Part shown: positions 32,273 through 44,700 of the stretch, piece after piece | Position numbering within the stretch: position 1 is the first letter of the stretch | Layout: each line of letters begins with the position of its first letter | Assembly: GCA_963575745.1 (NCBI GenBank) | Contig: CAUYUJ010015949.1 | Coordinates: 716,010-780,009, forward strand | Direction: 5' to 3' | DNA from: Prorocentrum cordatum | Taxonomy: Eukaryota > Sar > Dinophyceae > Prorocentrales > Prorocentraceae | DNA length: 64,000 bases | The notes under the pieces: generated by a model | Seen by the model: only the letters and a program-made list of their open reading frames with translations | The model's database searches: none | What the model was told of the DNA's origin: nothing | Program-made: the position numbers and the translations under genes

Positions 32273-33324
32273 ACCTAACAGCGATGTGTAGAAGCATAGC
32301 TGGAAACATTGCCTGTGGTATGCATGTAAGAGCGCCGTTGTAGAATTCTGGTGTTCTCGCAGTCGCATTCGGATTCGCAGTGGCAGTCGCAGTGGCAACA
32401 TCAGCGGCAGTCGCAGTGGCACTGCCAGTAGTTGCAGTAGCAATAGCTACACTAGCAGCAGCAACAGCAGCAGCAGCAGTAATAGTAACAGTAGTAGGCC
32501 AACTTGTTTTCGGCACGTTCTTGTTCGGACGTTCCTTTATTTCGCTTCGGTATCCGGCCGAACTGCTTCACGTGCTCGACGAGCGTCTGCAGAGGACCGC
32601 TCAATGCAGCACGCGGAGGAGCAGCGTTGTTCCCTGCCGCAGGCTGAGGAGCACCGCTGTTCAATGCAGCAGGGTCAGGAGCACCGCCGCCAGACCGAGA
32701 GCTATCAGCACGTCCTGGCATTAAGGTGCGCAGTAGGCGCTGCGCAGTTCCTTTGAAAGGAAATCTTCGAAAGCAGGGCTGTAGCCAAGAAGGCTACGGG
32801 GACGATGATGAAGATGAATATGATGAGTCTTGGAAGTATGGGAAGTGGAAGAGCACGAAGTGGCGTACAGTTGGTTCCGGGCATTCAAAATGTGGCCCGG
32901 GAGTGGAGTTCTGGGAAATGGAGAAGCACGAAGTGGCCTACAGTTGGCTCCGGGCATTCAACATATGGCCCGGGAATAATGTTCCGGGAAGTCCAAGAGC
33001 ACGAAGTGGCTTACAGTTGGCTCCGGGCATCCAAAATGTGGCCGGGACTGGAGTTCTGGGAAGTCGAATAGCACGAAGTGGCCTAGAGTTGGCTCCGGGC
33101 ATCCAAAATGTGGCCCGGGAATGGAGTTCTGGGAAGTCGAAGAGCACGAAGTGGCCTACAGCTGGCTCCGGGCATTCAAAATGTGGCCCAGGAATGGAGT
33201 TCTGGGAGGTCGAAGAGCACGAAGTGCGTGACTGATTGCTTAAAACGAGCCCAGACCTCCCTTCTGAGTCATCAGATGTTTTTTTTTGACACCACTAGAA
33301 ACCTATCAGTCTTCGCTGTTAGGT
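32273..33324. mobile_element. TIR12 element, copy B
   Basis: Same 12-bp ends as copy A (32273-32284 and 33313-33324). Instead of the long hexamer array it has a GCAGT(A/C)-rich segment, CAGGGTCAGGAGCACCGCCG, the hairpin GTAGCC-AAGAA-GGCTAC (32781-32797) and about five 73-bp units. The tail is TCTGAGTCATCAGATGTTTT. Confidence 0.85.
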
Positions 33325-33595
33325 AAAAATCGCAACCATCGGCAACCAGGTCAGAGCGGAAACCGGCCCGAACGAAGGTTCTGATCACACAAACCATAAG
33401 AAAACATGTGTCATTGCATATTCAGGCGGTTTCGCACGGGGAAACGCTTGGATTTTGAAAGTAATGAAGGTATACCCTCCATGGGGGTGCGACCAAAGAC
33501 GAAGAGGGCGGGCATCGAGGATTTGTGATATATGCGTTTGGTGCCACGCGCGCGTATAAGAGCGAACAGTCTTTAAACAAGTGTTGTCGTTGTGG
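33325..33595. other. Unassigned stretch with TTTCGCACGGGGAAA motif
   Basis: The motif at about 33429 is in the same inverted-repeat class as the ends at 28.34 and 32.20 kb. No gene is seen. Confidence 0.4.
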
Positions 33596-33735
33596 TCGTT
33601 TTCGCTGCCGTCGTCGCCCCGCGACCCCCCCGCGATTTGCCCGCGACCCGCCCACGTCGCACCCGCGACCCACCTCACCCGTGACCCACCCGCGAGCGCG
33701 CCCGCTCCCTCATTGCTATCCGCAAATGCGGTGCG
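33596..33735. repeat. GCGACCCACC decamer minisatellite, locus 2
   Basis: Degenerate GCGACCCGCC/GCGACCCACC units follow TGTGGTCGTTTTCGCTGCCG and are followed by CTATCCGCAAATGCGG. The tail matches the 1.06-kb locus. Confidence 0.7.
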
Positions 33736-35285
33736 CCAGGTATGCATGTACCTGTGTGTATACATTTTACATGTGTATCGGGCTGTCGATGCATAAGCGC
33801 GTATATGCGTACGTATGTGTGTACATGTGGATGTGTGTATGGATCACTTGTAGCACGCATACCCATGTGCACGCATCGTTGCACGTGTGTGGTTGAATGT
33901 ATGTTAAGACGCATGCGGGCCTTTTGATGCGTGATTATGTGCGCACGTGCACGTGTCACGTAGAGGTCAGGTGTATGCGTTTGTTTATCCATGTGCATAC
34001 GTGTTTTCATACATGCATTCATGCATGCGTATGGGACCACTTATGTACACGTGTAAGTCCAAATTGACATGCATGATCATCTCATATCAAGGACAGACAT
34101 GCGAATACATGGATGAGCATGCGGGTATGTATGTGTAAAATAATGCTCGTATGCATGCGTTTGGTTGCAAGTGCATTGATTGTGTAGTTGTACGTAAATA
34201 TATGTGCACACTCACATATGAATATTTGCCCATATATATATATATATATGTATGTGCGAACACACATGTATGAATATATATAAAGGTATATATACACATA
34301 TGTGCAAATTCCTATATGCATATCCACAGGATGATATCTGTATGCCGGGCCGTGCACGCTCCTGCCGCGTGCGTGCACGCTTACACGAACACTTGCACAG
34401 TGCGTATGTATGATGCGTGAACTTTTCGTCCAACGTTGCATGTTTGCATGTAAACTTTAAGTGCACATGCATGCGCGTACGCATGTACAAACGTTGTTCC
34501 TGACGTGAACAAATGTATTGATCTGTGCGCGTGTGATTGTAATTGTATAAATACACATCCACATGCTTGTTTAAGTGTGTACGCGTTGTTTTGCTTTTTC
34601 AGATGCATGCACAAATCTAGAAATGTGCTTTTATACTTGAGTAAATATTTGCATACACAACCATACATGAATATATACACATATGCACACATGCGTGTTT
34701 GCATATATACTAGTGTGTGTATGTGTATATATATATATATATACATATCCATAGTAGCCTGTATACATGTTGAATGTTTTTGTAGTGTATGCGCACGTAT
34801 ACATTGATACATACTAGACATAACGGTACACACACTTAGTTACTCATTGTGTACATGTACACACATCCTTTACAGATATTCATACGCATGTCTCCTCATT
34901 TTTGTACACGTGGATACATGCGACTTGCAATGTTTACACGTACGTGTTGTATACTATTGTTGTATAGCCACATGATAACACATACATTGTATACCAACAT
35001 GTACGCACATGCATGCGCGCATTGTACATCCATACAATCACATTCAATTACACGCATAACCATATGCATTTTTTATGTACGTGAATGTATGAATACACAT
35101 CTCTGTATATGTCTATCTTGTACCCGTGTACATGACATATATGTGTGTGCTCATGTAATTGTATTATATATATAGATATGTGCGTATGCAAGCGTATTTA
35201 TATGTACGACAATGCATGCACTTGTATGTTATGCTTACGTACACACACATTATGTCACACACACACACACTCTTCTATAACATAT
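33736..35285. repeat. TG/TA/CA-rich low-complexity tract, ~1.5 kb
   Basis: Dense TGTATG, ACATGC, GTGTAC and TATATA motifs without a fixed period. It is the most AT-rich non-satellite stretch and lies between TIR12 copies B and C. Frames here (Tyr/His/Cys/Met-rich) are compositional. Confidence 0.75.
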
Positions 35286-35307
35286 ACAAAAGTATCCCGG
35301 CAACGCA

Positions 35308-36218
35308 ACCTAACAGCGATGTGTAGAAGCATATCTGGAAACATTGCCTGTGGTATTCATGTAAGAGTGCTATTGTAGAATTCTGGTGTTCTCGCAGTCG
35401 CATTCGGATTCGCAGTGGCAGTCGCAGTGGCAACATAGCGGCAGTCGCAGTGGCACTGCCAGTAGTTGCAGTAACAATAGCTACACTAGCAGCAGGGTCA
35501 GGAGCACCGCCGCCAGACCGAGAACTATCAGCACGTCCTGGCATTAAGGTGCGCAGTAGGCGCTGCGCAGTTCCTTTGAAAGGAAATCTTCGAAAGCAGG
35601 GCTGTAACCAAGAAGGTTACGGGGACGATGATGATGATGATGCTGATGATGATGATGATGATGATGAAGATGAAGATGATGAGTCTTGGAAGTCTGGGAA
35701 GTGGAAGAGCACGAAGTGCCATTGAGTTGGTTCCGGGCATTCAAAATGTAGACCGGGAGTTCAGTTCTGGGAAGTCCAAGAGCAAGAAGTGGCCTACAGT
35801 TGGCTCCGGGCATCCAAAATGTGGCCCGGGAGTAATGTTCTGGGAAGTCCAAGAGCACGAAGTGGCCTACAGTTGGCTCCGGGCATCCAAAATGTGGCCC
35901 GGGAGTGGAGTTCTGGGAAGTCGAAGAGCACGAAGTGGCTTGCAGTTGGTTCTGGGCATCCAAAATGTGGCCCGGGAATGGAGTTCTGGGAAGTCGAAGA
36001 GCACGAAGTGGCTTACAGTTGGCTCCGGGCATTTAAGATGTGGCCCGGGAATGGAGTTCTGGGAGGTCGAAGAGCACGAAGTGTGCGACTGTTTGCTTAA
36101 AACGAGCCCGGCCCTGGGCCCGGCCCTCGCTGTCCGGATGCCGCCCAGACCTCCTTTCTGAGTCATCAGATGTTCTTTTTTGGCGCCACTAGAAACCTAT
36201 CAGTGTTCGCTGTTAGGT
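35308..36218. mobile_element. TIR12 element, copy C
   Basis: Ends at 35308-35319 and 36207-36218. It resembles copy B but lacks much of the GCAGT segment and has the hairpin as GTAACC-AAGAA-GGTTAC (35604-35620). A longer GATGATGAT run follows, then about five 73-bp units and the shared tail. Confidence 0.85.
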
Positions 36219-36859
36219 AACAAATACAAATTTTATGATTGTATACAGCCGCCGTCATATGGTACCAAATCCAGCACCTTACGAGGGGGGTCCCCCCATG
36301 GTTTTGGGGGGGAGGAGGGTCCTCCTGGTTTTGATCGACGGCGCCGAGGGTCGGGGGGGGCCCACCCCCCGGTTCGAAACGCGCCGCCGAACGTTCCCAA
36401 GGCGAGCGCCCGTGAAACGCGTTCGCTCAGGTACCCATACCGCGACCCTTCGCCCGTTTCCCGTTTTTTCGGCCTCCTGCGAGGCCTTCGCCGGCACCGC
36501 TGGATTCGCCTCGATCGAAATCCTGGCCCGAACGCACCCCGGGAGAGGCCCAGGGAGTAGCAGTAGCGGCATTTTCGTTCCCCACAGAAAGGCAGCCGGT
36601 GGAGAGCCACGAGGGGCAATGAGGGGGGGTAGCGGGCCCCCGATCTCAAGGCCAACGCCACGGGGGAGGGCAACCAGGGGGGGGGCCTCGGGCCCCTGAG
36701 TTCCGAGGCTCGGCGTCCGCCACCGGGCGTTTGAAGACATGTACGGAGAACAAAAACCGCAGAATTGGCAAGAATTGACCAGAATTGGCCCATGCAGCAG
36801 CCCCTGGAGACAGGGTCGCAATTTCTGGGGACCTGCTGTTGAAAAGCGAGAGTCCAAGG
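36219..36859. repeat. Unassigned stretch with repeat shared with 42.27 kb
   Basis: CGAGGCCTTCGCCGGCACCG and CTGGATTCGCCTC followed by GAACGCACCCC (about 36.43-36.55 kb) match 42.27-42.37 kb. The remainder is GGGGG-rich with no recognised gene. Confidence 0.5.
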
Positions 36860-36861
36860 AT

Positions 36862-37042
36862 AAACACAGCATAACAGTCACTTTTGGCGCCCCGCGCTGA
36901 TTTCTTGGATTCGCGTTGGGCCCGTCGCCTCCAGCGCCGCCCCTGGCGCGCTCCGCGCGCCAGGGAGGGGGGTCCAGCGCAGATCCAAGAAATCCGCGCA
37001 GAACTCCAAAAGTGTTTGTTTATGCCGTTTTCTGCGCGTCTC
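36862..37042. mobile_element. I1 element, copy d
   Basis: Left arm ACACAGCATAACAGTCACTT, TTTCTTGGATTCGCG; centre CCAGCGCCGCCCCTGGCGCG; right arm CGCAGATCCAAGAAATCCGC, GTTTGTTTATGCCG. Complete copy, not next to any exon I recognise. Confidence 0.8.
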
Positions 37043-37864
37043 AACATACCATACAGAACCCATTCTGCTGAGAGCCATAGTTCGTCGGGTACTTGGGTCT
37101 GTTTCGGCATCACGGTCGTCTCCGATCCACCGCCAAGGATGACCCCCCGCGCGGAACCTGCGCGCCCCGCGCCCGCTGGTCCAGATCTTTGACGTCGCGA
37201 TCTTCTTCGCAACGTGAACCCCCAGGGGTGGTCTCGACCAATCCCCAGGGACCGGCCGGTTTCTCACCGAGAGTCGCTTTCCGACTGTCCCGGGGCCCGG
37301 CGAGGGCGCCGAGAGGGTCGGTCGTTATTCTTTCCACTACATGAGTTGTCCCCCTTTTTGTATTGCCCAGTCAAGGGATACCCCCCAGCGGAGGATGAGC
37401 AGGACGAAGAGGTCCCCTGGCCTAAAGGCCAGCATATCGCGTAGCCATGGCCCCTTAAGGCAGGGGCGGTGGAGCAGTGGCCGTACGTGCAGACGGGGCG
37501 ATCCTTCCAGCCATCCCTCTTCTGGTTTTTTCCTTTTCATCATACCTCGTTCCACGTTGATCGTGTTGGTGCTGGGGCGTCAAGAGATGAGGAGGAGGAG
37601 AAGGAGGAGGAGGAGGAGAAGGAGGATGAGGAGGACCAGGAAAAGCCAGAGATACACTAAAAAGGCGGCAATACACCGTTCCGTCCCAATGCCCCTCATC
37701 TTAAGTGCGTACAAGTTCTCCTTTCCATCTCAAGAGCCGCCCGTATCAACGACCAGCACCTCTTATGGACCTGCCAAGCGGGCGCGTGCTCTTTTTTGTT
37801 GAAAGGGACCGAACTACCTTGCATCCTTCCATCGTGTCATAGGGGACTCGCAAAGGTATGATCA
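37043..37864. other. Unassigned stretch
   Basis: No recognised gene. A GAGGAG tract lies at about 37.58-37.64 kb. Several short open frames look compositional. Confidence 0.45.
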
Positions 37865-38043
37865 TAGAGTCGGGGCGCTGAACAACGAACCCTTCTTGTT
37901 TGGGAGGGGCTCAGTGTCCCTTGGTTGTTTTAGAGTTCGCCTTAGGTGTTCCTTATGTATTCGATGGGAAATCGAAGTTCAACTTTTGGAGAAAAAGGCC
38001 TCGTTCCTTTCTTAGGGTTCCTTTGGTCAACGCCTCGACTGTA
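37865..38043. mobile_element. TA-flanked CAGTC element M6, copy 1
   Basis: Left TA-GAGTCGGGGCGCTGAA and right GCCTCGACTG-TA, 179 bp. The interior has GGGAGGGGCTC, GATGGGAAATCGAAGTTCAA and GGCCTCGTTCC. It shares the CAGTC start and TA flanks with M3 but not its interior. Confidence 0.8.
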
Positions 38044-38446
38044 CAGTTCGAAGAGGTGCCCATCGAGATCCCCGCTCTGCAACCCCACCTCTGCAACCCT
38101 AGCGCTGGCTACCCACACGTGTGGCCATGAGCGCCGAGGAGCTCTCCGAGCCAGAGCCCCACCTTTGGAAAGGAGCCGCCCTCCGTCCGCGCAGGTGTTG
38201 CTCCCGACCCCGGAAGCCGCCGACGTCCCCAGCGAACTCCCGGTGTTGCACAGGAACCGCCCTGCAGCTCTGCGGCTGCTGCGTCTACTCAGGTTCTGGT
38301 GGGTTTCCTCGCGGAGGGAGTCGCGAGGGAAGTCTCATTTTTTGAACAGGAGCCGCCCACGCTCCTCCGTGCCAGGTGCTGCAAGCCTGTAGGACGACTG
38401 CGCGCGGCGCCGACGCGAGAATCCGCTGTTTGGAAACGAGCCGCCC
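38044..38446. other. Unassigned stretch
   Basis: GGAGCCGCCC and (A/G)GGTG(T/C)TGC(A/T) motifs recur three to four times, a diverged tandem repeat of 75-85 bases. No gene is recognised. Confidence 0.4.
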
Positions 38447-38623
38447 TACAGTCAAAAACCCTAATAAGGACGCGCGACTTTGCTCAGTGTACCCTTGCGT
38501 CCCTGCTCTTTCTTGCTCTTGCGTCCTTGTGGTTTTCGTCGTCCGCCGCCCCGAAAATCCCAACTTCGGCTTCCAAGGGTCTTGCGTCCTTGCCGCGCGT
38601 CCTTATTAGGGTTTTTGACTGTA
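38447..38623. mobile_element. TA-flanked CAGTC element M3, best-preserved copy
   Basis: TA at both edges, left CAGTCAAAAACCCTAATAAG and right its exact complement, 177 bp in all. The terminal inverted repeat covers about 28 bases without mismatch, so this is probably the youngest copy here. Confidence 0.9.
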
Positions 38624-38789
38624 CAGGCTCGAGTGTGCTGCACACGCTTCGGACGGCTGCGCGCGGCGCGGAGGCGGGAGCCCCCTGGTGCGCAGAGGAG
38701 GGGCCGGCCTCCGCCCGTGCAGCCGCGGCAGGTGGTCAAGGCGAGCGCGCGCGGCTGCGGGGCGATGGCCACAGGCTGAAGATCACCAC

Positions 38790-40975
38790 CACCCCATCCA
38801 TCCTTCACTGGCCAACATAGGTCATGGTAGCGACTGAACGCGCGCTCTTACCACAAATTCTGGAAAAAAAGGATGATCTACTGAGGCGAGGCATTCAGTA
38901 ACCCACCACCCCTGCATCCTTCGCCATGGCATCGCTCGGGCGTGTGCATTTGTCCTCGGCGAGGACAATTCAGGATCCTCTTGGATCACCCAGCGAAGAA
39001 AATGCACGCGCGAAATAGAACATGCGCGGGGAATGGACGTCCGAGCGATGGCGAGTCACTGGCCAACACAGGTCATGGTAGCGAATGAACGCGCGCTCTT
39101 AAAACAAATTCTTAAAAAAGGATGATCTACCGAGGCGAGAAGCAGATCTACGAAATTGCGCGGCTGCAGGGCGATGGCCACAGGCTAAAAATCACCACCA
39201 CCCCTCCATCCTGCACCTTGGCATCGCTCGGGCGTGTGCATTTTTCCTCGGCGAGGACAATGAAGGATCATCCTGGATCACCTAGCGAACAAAATGCACG
39301 CGCGAAATAGAACGTGCGCGGGGAATGGACGTCCGAGCGATGGCGAGTCGCTGGCCAACATAGGTCATGGTAACGAATGAACGCGCGCTCTTAAAACAGA
39401 TTATTAAGAAAAAGGATGATCTACTGAGGCGAGAAGCAGATCTACGAAATTGCGCCGACGAATCAAAGCAAGATAAAGCAGCATTCAGTAAACCACCACC
39501 CCTCCATCCTTCACCTTGGCATCGCTCGGGCGTGTGCATTTTCCTCGGCGAGGATAATTAAGGATCATCCTGGATCACCTAGCGACAACATGCACGCGCG
39601 AAATAGAACATGCACGGGGAATGGGCTTCCGAGCGATGGCGAGTCACTGGCCAACATAGGTCATGGTAACGAATGAACGCGCGCTCTTAAAACAAATTCT
39701 TAAAAAAAATGATCTACTGAGGCTAGAAGCAGATCTACGAATTTGCGCCAACGAATCAAAGCAAGATAAAGCAGCATTCAGTAAACCACCACCCCTCCAT
39801 CCTTCACCTTGGCATCGCTCGGGCGTGTGCATTTTCCTCGGCGAGGATAATTAAGGATCATCCTGGATCACCTAGCGACAACATGCACGCGCGAAATAGA
39901 ACATGCACGGGGAATGGGCTTCCGAGCGATGGCGAGTCACTGGCCAACATAGGTCATGGTAACGAATGAACGCGCGCTCTTAAAACAAATTCTTAAAAAA
40001 AAATGATCTACTGAGGCTAGAAGCAGATCTACGAATTTGCGCCAACGAATCAAAGCAAGATAAAGCAGCATTCAGTAAACCACCACCCCTCCATCCTTCA
40101 CCTTGGCATCGCTCGGGCGTGTGCATTTTCCTCGGCGAGGATAATTAAGGATCATCCTGGATCACCTAGCGACAACATGCACGCGCGAAATAGAACATGC
40201 ACGGGGAATGGGCTTCCGAGCGATGGCGAGTCACTGGCCAACATAGGTCATGGTAACGAATGAACGCGCGCTCTTAAAACAAATTCTTTAAAAAAAAATG
40301 ATCTACTGAGGCTAGAAGCAGATCTACGAATTTGCGCCAACGAATCAAAGCAAGATAAAGCAGCATTCAGTAAACCACCACCCCTCCATCCTTCACCTTG
40401 GCATCGCTCGGGCGTGTGCATTTTCCTCGGCGAGGATAATTCAGGATCATCCTGGATCACCTAGCGACAACATGCACGCGCGAAATAGAACATGCACGGG
40501 GAATGGGCTTCCGAGCGATGGCGAGTCACTGGCCAACACAGGTCATGGTAACGAATGAACGCGCGCTCTTAAAACAAATTCTTAAAACAAAAAAAAAAAT
40601 GATCTACTGAGGCTAGAAGCAGATCTACGAATTTGCGCCGACGAATCAAAGCAAGATAAAGCAGCATTCAGTAAACCACCACCCCTCCATCCTTCACCTT
40701 GGCATCGCTCGGGCGTGTGCATTTTCCTCGGCGAGGATAATTAAGGATCATCCTGGATCACCTAGCGACAACATGCACGCGCGAAATAGAACATGCACGG
40801 GGAATGGGCTTCCGAGCGATGGCGAGTCACTGGCCAACATAGGTCATGGTAACGAATGAGCGCGCGCTCTTAAAACAAAGTATGAAGAAAATGATGATTT
40901 ACTAAGGCGAGAAGCAGATCTACGAAATTGCGCCGACGAATCAAAGCAAGATAAAGCAGCATTCAGTAAATGCAT
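38790..40975. repeat. ~295-bp tandem array, about seven to eight units
   Basis: CCAACATAGG recurs at 39651, 39944, 40238, 40533 (as CCAACACAGG) and 40834, periods 293-301; earlier units are more diverged and shorter. Each unit contains GGCATCGCTCGGGCGTGTGC and GCTTCCGAGCGATGGCGAG, an inverted pair enclosing about 130 bases, plus an A-run of 6-10. Short frames of 60-85 codons repeated with the units are not genes. Confidence 0.9.
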
Positions 40976-41194
40976 AATACCGTTCACTAAATGCAAAAAC
41001 CGATTTTCCGAATCCGGGGCCGCTTTCCTAAATCCCAGATCCTACCATTACCACGACCTGGGTGGCTCGATCAATCCTTGAAGCTGCTGCAGAACTCAAG
41101 CTTCAGGATCGTAAGTGGTGGGGGGGGAGTCTCAGGCGAAACGCCCGGCGTGCACTGCCCACGCGCCCGCGGGGTGCGACGGGGATGAGTTGTG

Positions 41195-41560
41195 CACGAG
41201 GGGGACGGAGGAGGGCGAGGGCAGCGAGGAGGAGGAGGCGGAGGGAGGAGGAAAAAAAGGAGGCAGGAGGAGAATAGAAAGGAGGAGGAGGAGGAGGAGA
41301 AACAGCAGCAGGAGAGGAGGAGGAGGAGGAGGAGGAGGAGGGATCGAGGAGAACGGGGGGAGGGGGAGGAGCTTGGGAGAACAACCAAGAGGAGGAGCAG
41401 GAGGAGGAGCAGGAGGAGGAGGAGCAGGAGGAGGAGGGAGGAGGAGGAGAGGAGGAGGAGGGAGGGAGGAGGGACTGACGGGAAGGGGCACGAGGAGAAG
41501 AGAGAGGACGAGGAGGGAGCCAGGAGGGAAGAGGAGGAGGAGGAGGCCGAGGAGGCGGCG
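41195..41560. repeat. GGA-rich purine array upstream of the GH3 gene
   Basis: GAGGAGGAG with GGAGAAGAG and AGCAGGAGG breaks runs to 30 bases before the probable GH3 start codon. Frames over it are repeat translations. Confidence 0.9.
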
Positions 41561-41580
41561 CGGTGCGGAACGGATCCCCC

Positions 41581-41590
41581 CATCGCAGAG
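41581..41590 (+). promoter_or_regulatory. Candidate trans-splice acceptor for the GH3 mRNA
   Basis: A CCCCCC run at about 41576 precedes ATCGCAG, ending three bases before the ATG at 41592. Dinoflagellate messages receive their spliced leader at such an AG. The extremely short leader that would result is unusual but possible. Confidence 0.3.
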
Positions 41591-41591
41591 G

Positions 41592-41740
41592 ATGCCTCCC
41601 CGCGCGGCCCGCGGCCGCGCCCGCGGCGCGTCGGGCGGAGCCGCGGCGGGCCCCGGGCTGCCCCTGCTGGCGCTGCTCGCCACCGCCGCGGCGCACGCCC
41701 CCACGCGGCCCCCGGGGCAGGGCCCCGCCGGCGGCCGGGA
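41592..41740 (+). CDS. GH3 exon 1 (probable signal peptide)
   Basis: From the ATG the frame gives an Arg-rich n-region ([14 protein letters not shown]), a hydrophobic core [13 protein letters not shown] and a small-residue cleavage site AHA. This is a classical signal peptide, as expected for an exported GH3 enzyme. The 3' end of the exon is not resolved because the downstream sequence is GC-rich with many GC and GG dinucleotides. The link to exon 2, 3.8 kb away, rests on strand, order and fit to the family, not on a visible splice pair. Confidence 0.5.
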
Positions 41741-44700
41741 GCCGCGCGGGGCTCGGGGCGCGCCGCGCGGGGCTCGGCCGCGCGCGGGAGTGGCCCGTGG
41801 CCGGAGGGACCGTCGCTGGTGCGGGCTCGCGGGGGCTCGGCCACGAGCGGGGGGGGGGCAGCGCGGAGGGGCGGGCCTGCTCAGGAGGCTCGGGAGTTCC
41901 CCGGCATTCGAAAAGGTCCCTGGGCTTCCCAAGGAGGCAAACCAAAGCTTCTCAGAAGGCGCGAGTGCTTCTGAGAAGTCCCGCCGCCTTATGAGAAGGC
42001 CTTCTTCTTCTTCTTCTTCTTCTTCTTCTTCTTCTTCTTCTCACTTCCCCCCCTCGCTCGCCGCCGTGGGGTGGCCCCAGCGCTGGCCCGCGCGCTTGGA
42101 CTTGGGCACTTCACGGTCCCTCGACGCCGCGCACCAAAAGGCCACTCTTGCCTAGGGTCACTCTTGCGTGGAGTCGAAGGGTTCGTGTCGACTCGTCCGA
42201 CTCGGTTCCGACTCCGATTCGGCTTCGGAATGCGATGTGTCAGAGGAGGGAAAAAGTTACCCATGCTATTCTGCACCCGGTTTCCCCTATTTTGGGCATC
42301 TTGGGAGGCCTTCGTCGGTACCGCTGGATTCGCCTCAAAGTTATGGTCAGAACGCACACCTGGTGATTCTCGAAACATGTATTATCTTGGCGAAGGTCCC
42401 AACCATATGCAGTTGTGGGTACCGCATTTGTAACTACCGTCTTTGGTGGAGCTCCCCAAGGGGCCACGGAACGTGTGAGGGGCGTGCCGAATCGGGTGCA
42501 GGGTCGCCATGCGAACCCTGCCGCTGGGGCCGTGGGTGGAACTCCCAATGGTGCCACGAAACGTGTGAGGGGCCTGCCGACATGGAGGCGTTGACGCCGC
42601 GCGAACCCTGCCGCTCGGGCCTTCGCTGGAGCTCCCCATGGGGCCACGACACGCGCGAGGGGTGTGCCGCAACGGGGGCGGGGGCGCCATGCGAACTTTG
42701 CCACTGGGGCATCTGGTGGAGCTCCGTTGGGTTGCGGCTGCTGCCGTGGCCCGCGCGAGTTTCGCGCCTCCCGCGTTTTTCCCTGTTGCCTTCTCCTTCC
42801 TCAAGCTTGGGCGCGCGAAGGTAACAACTGCGCCGCGCGATCTCCGCTCCTCCGTCATCTTCAACTCCCCGCCATCCGTCATCATCTTCGTCCTCCCCCT
42901 CATCCCCCTTTTGCTCCCGCCCCCTGCTGGCTCCCCTCTCCTCTCCTGTTGTTCCCCGCTCTCCTCGCCTCTTCCTCCTTCCGCTGCTACTACTTCGACC
43001 TGCTTCCTACTCCCAGTCCCTCCGCCTTCTGTGTCCGCACTCCCCTTCTTCCGCACTTCTCTCCTAGTCCCCCGTCGTCGCCCACTCCTCCGGTGGAGGA
43101 GGAGGAAGACAACAGGGAGGGATAGGGGCATGGGGAGGAGAACAAGGCCTTCCTCTGCTTTGTCCTCGGCGTCTCTTCTCCTCCATCTTTGCCCCCCGTC
43201 CATCCCCTCCATCATCGGCCTTCTTTTGCTCCCCGCCACCGGCAGCATCACCATCATCATCAGCATGACTGTACTCTTCCGCTGTATCCTGTTTGTCCTC
43301 GTCCTCACCCCCATCTCTTTCTACAGCATTGCACGGTCTTTAGGTAGGACCCGCCGTCTCCCCCCCCCTCATCGTCCTCTCTGTTTCTTTTTGTCCTCTT
43401 CTAAGTATTACAATTATTATTAGCACTCTTGTTTATAGTATCATGAGTATCCTCATTACCATCACTATTATCATCCTCCGTTCCCTTTCGCCCACTCCTC
43501 CAGCTTCCGCCCCATCGCCCCCGTCGTCGTCGTCCTCTCCTGCTTCCTCCTCGTCTCATCCGCCCCCCTCCTGCTGGAGTTGTCAAGAGGTTGCCTGACT
43601 GCATTGCGGATCATCCGCCCCCCTCCTGCTTGAGTTATTAGCAGGCTGCCTGACTGCAGTGGGGCAGTGGAGGAGGAGGAGGAGGAGGAGGAGGAGGAGG
43701 CCGACAAGCGAAGGAGAAGCAGAGACCCAGGAAGAGGGGAGAGGGGTGGAGTGGAGTGGACGCCACGACGATGTCATACGGGTAGAAGGAATTACCTCAC
43801 AGCCTTCGCAGCTTCTGCTGCCTGTTGGCGGTGAATGAGAGCCTCGAAGGAGGTAGGGGTGAGGGGCGAAGGACGATGGAGCTAGGAAGGGATCGGAAGG
43901 GCCGATACCGGGTCGAAGGGAGCGGGAACGGTGCGTGACAGCATTTCTTGTTCAGCTCGAATCAGCGGGGGAGGAGGGATGAGGCAAGGGCGAGGAGGAG
44001 CAGGGCAGGAGGGGGCGGTCGGGATCCCTCGGACCAGTGTTGCGCTTGTGTAGACACCCGAGGCGAAAAGTAATGGGAAGCACTCGTCCAGTCCTTGACG
44101 CCTCTGGTGGAAAATCACCTCTCTGATCAGTCGGCGCGACGTTCGCGCGGCAGCATTGCGTGGAACATGCTCGTCCGGCGGTCGCCGACGCGGTGAAACC
44201 GCGCGCTCCGGCAGCGCAGCCCTCGCGGGAAGAGAGACGCACTCTGCTCCGTGGCCGACCCCGCTTGTGAACGCTCGCGCGGGAGGCACCCCGCCGGTCG
44301 GGCCCAGGACCAGGGGTGGACAGACCTTCTACCTTGACACGTCGATTAAGGAATTGGCCGTTTTCGGTTCGCGAGAGGGCGTCGCGGCCGTCGTTTTTGC
44401 GGGTCCAGGTCCGTCGGTTTCGGTCCCAGGCCGTTTTCACTAAGGGGAGGTTTACTAAAGGACGGTTTGTCCACCGCCGACAGGACCGGCAAGCAATCAC
44501 TCCAGATCATCTCAGCGGCACCGTAACGGGTACTCACCAACGGGTACTTTGGAAAGTTGCCGAAAGTTGGCAGTTTAGGTCCTCTCTCTGGCATTGCAGC
44601 GTTGCCCGCATCGGGGAGGGCGGGGTTCGCCGGGTCACTGGCCAAAGTACCCGTTAGTGGAGTCCCCGTTAGAGGGGCGCCGAAGATCGTCCCCCGCACC

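Noticed and set aside
37441-37460. Second spliced-leader-like site (CGTAGCCAT)
   Set aside because: Only nine bases match, then similarity stops, and no coding sequence follows.
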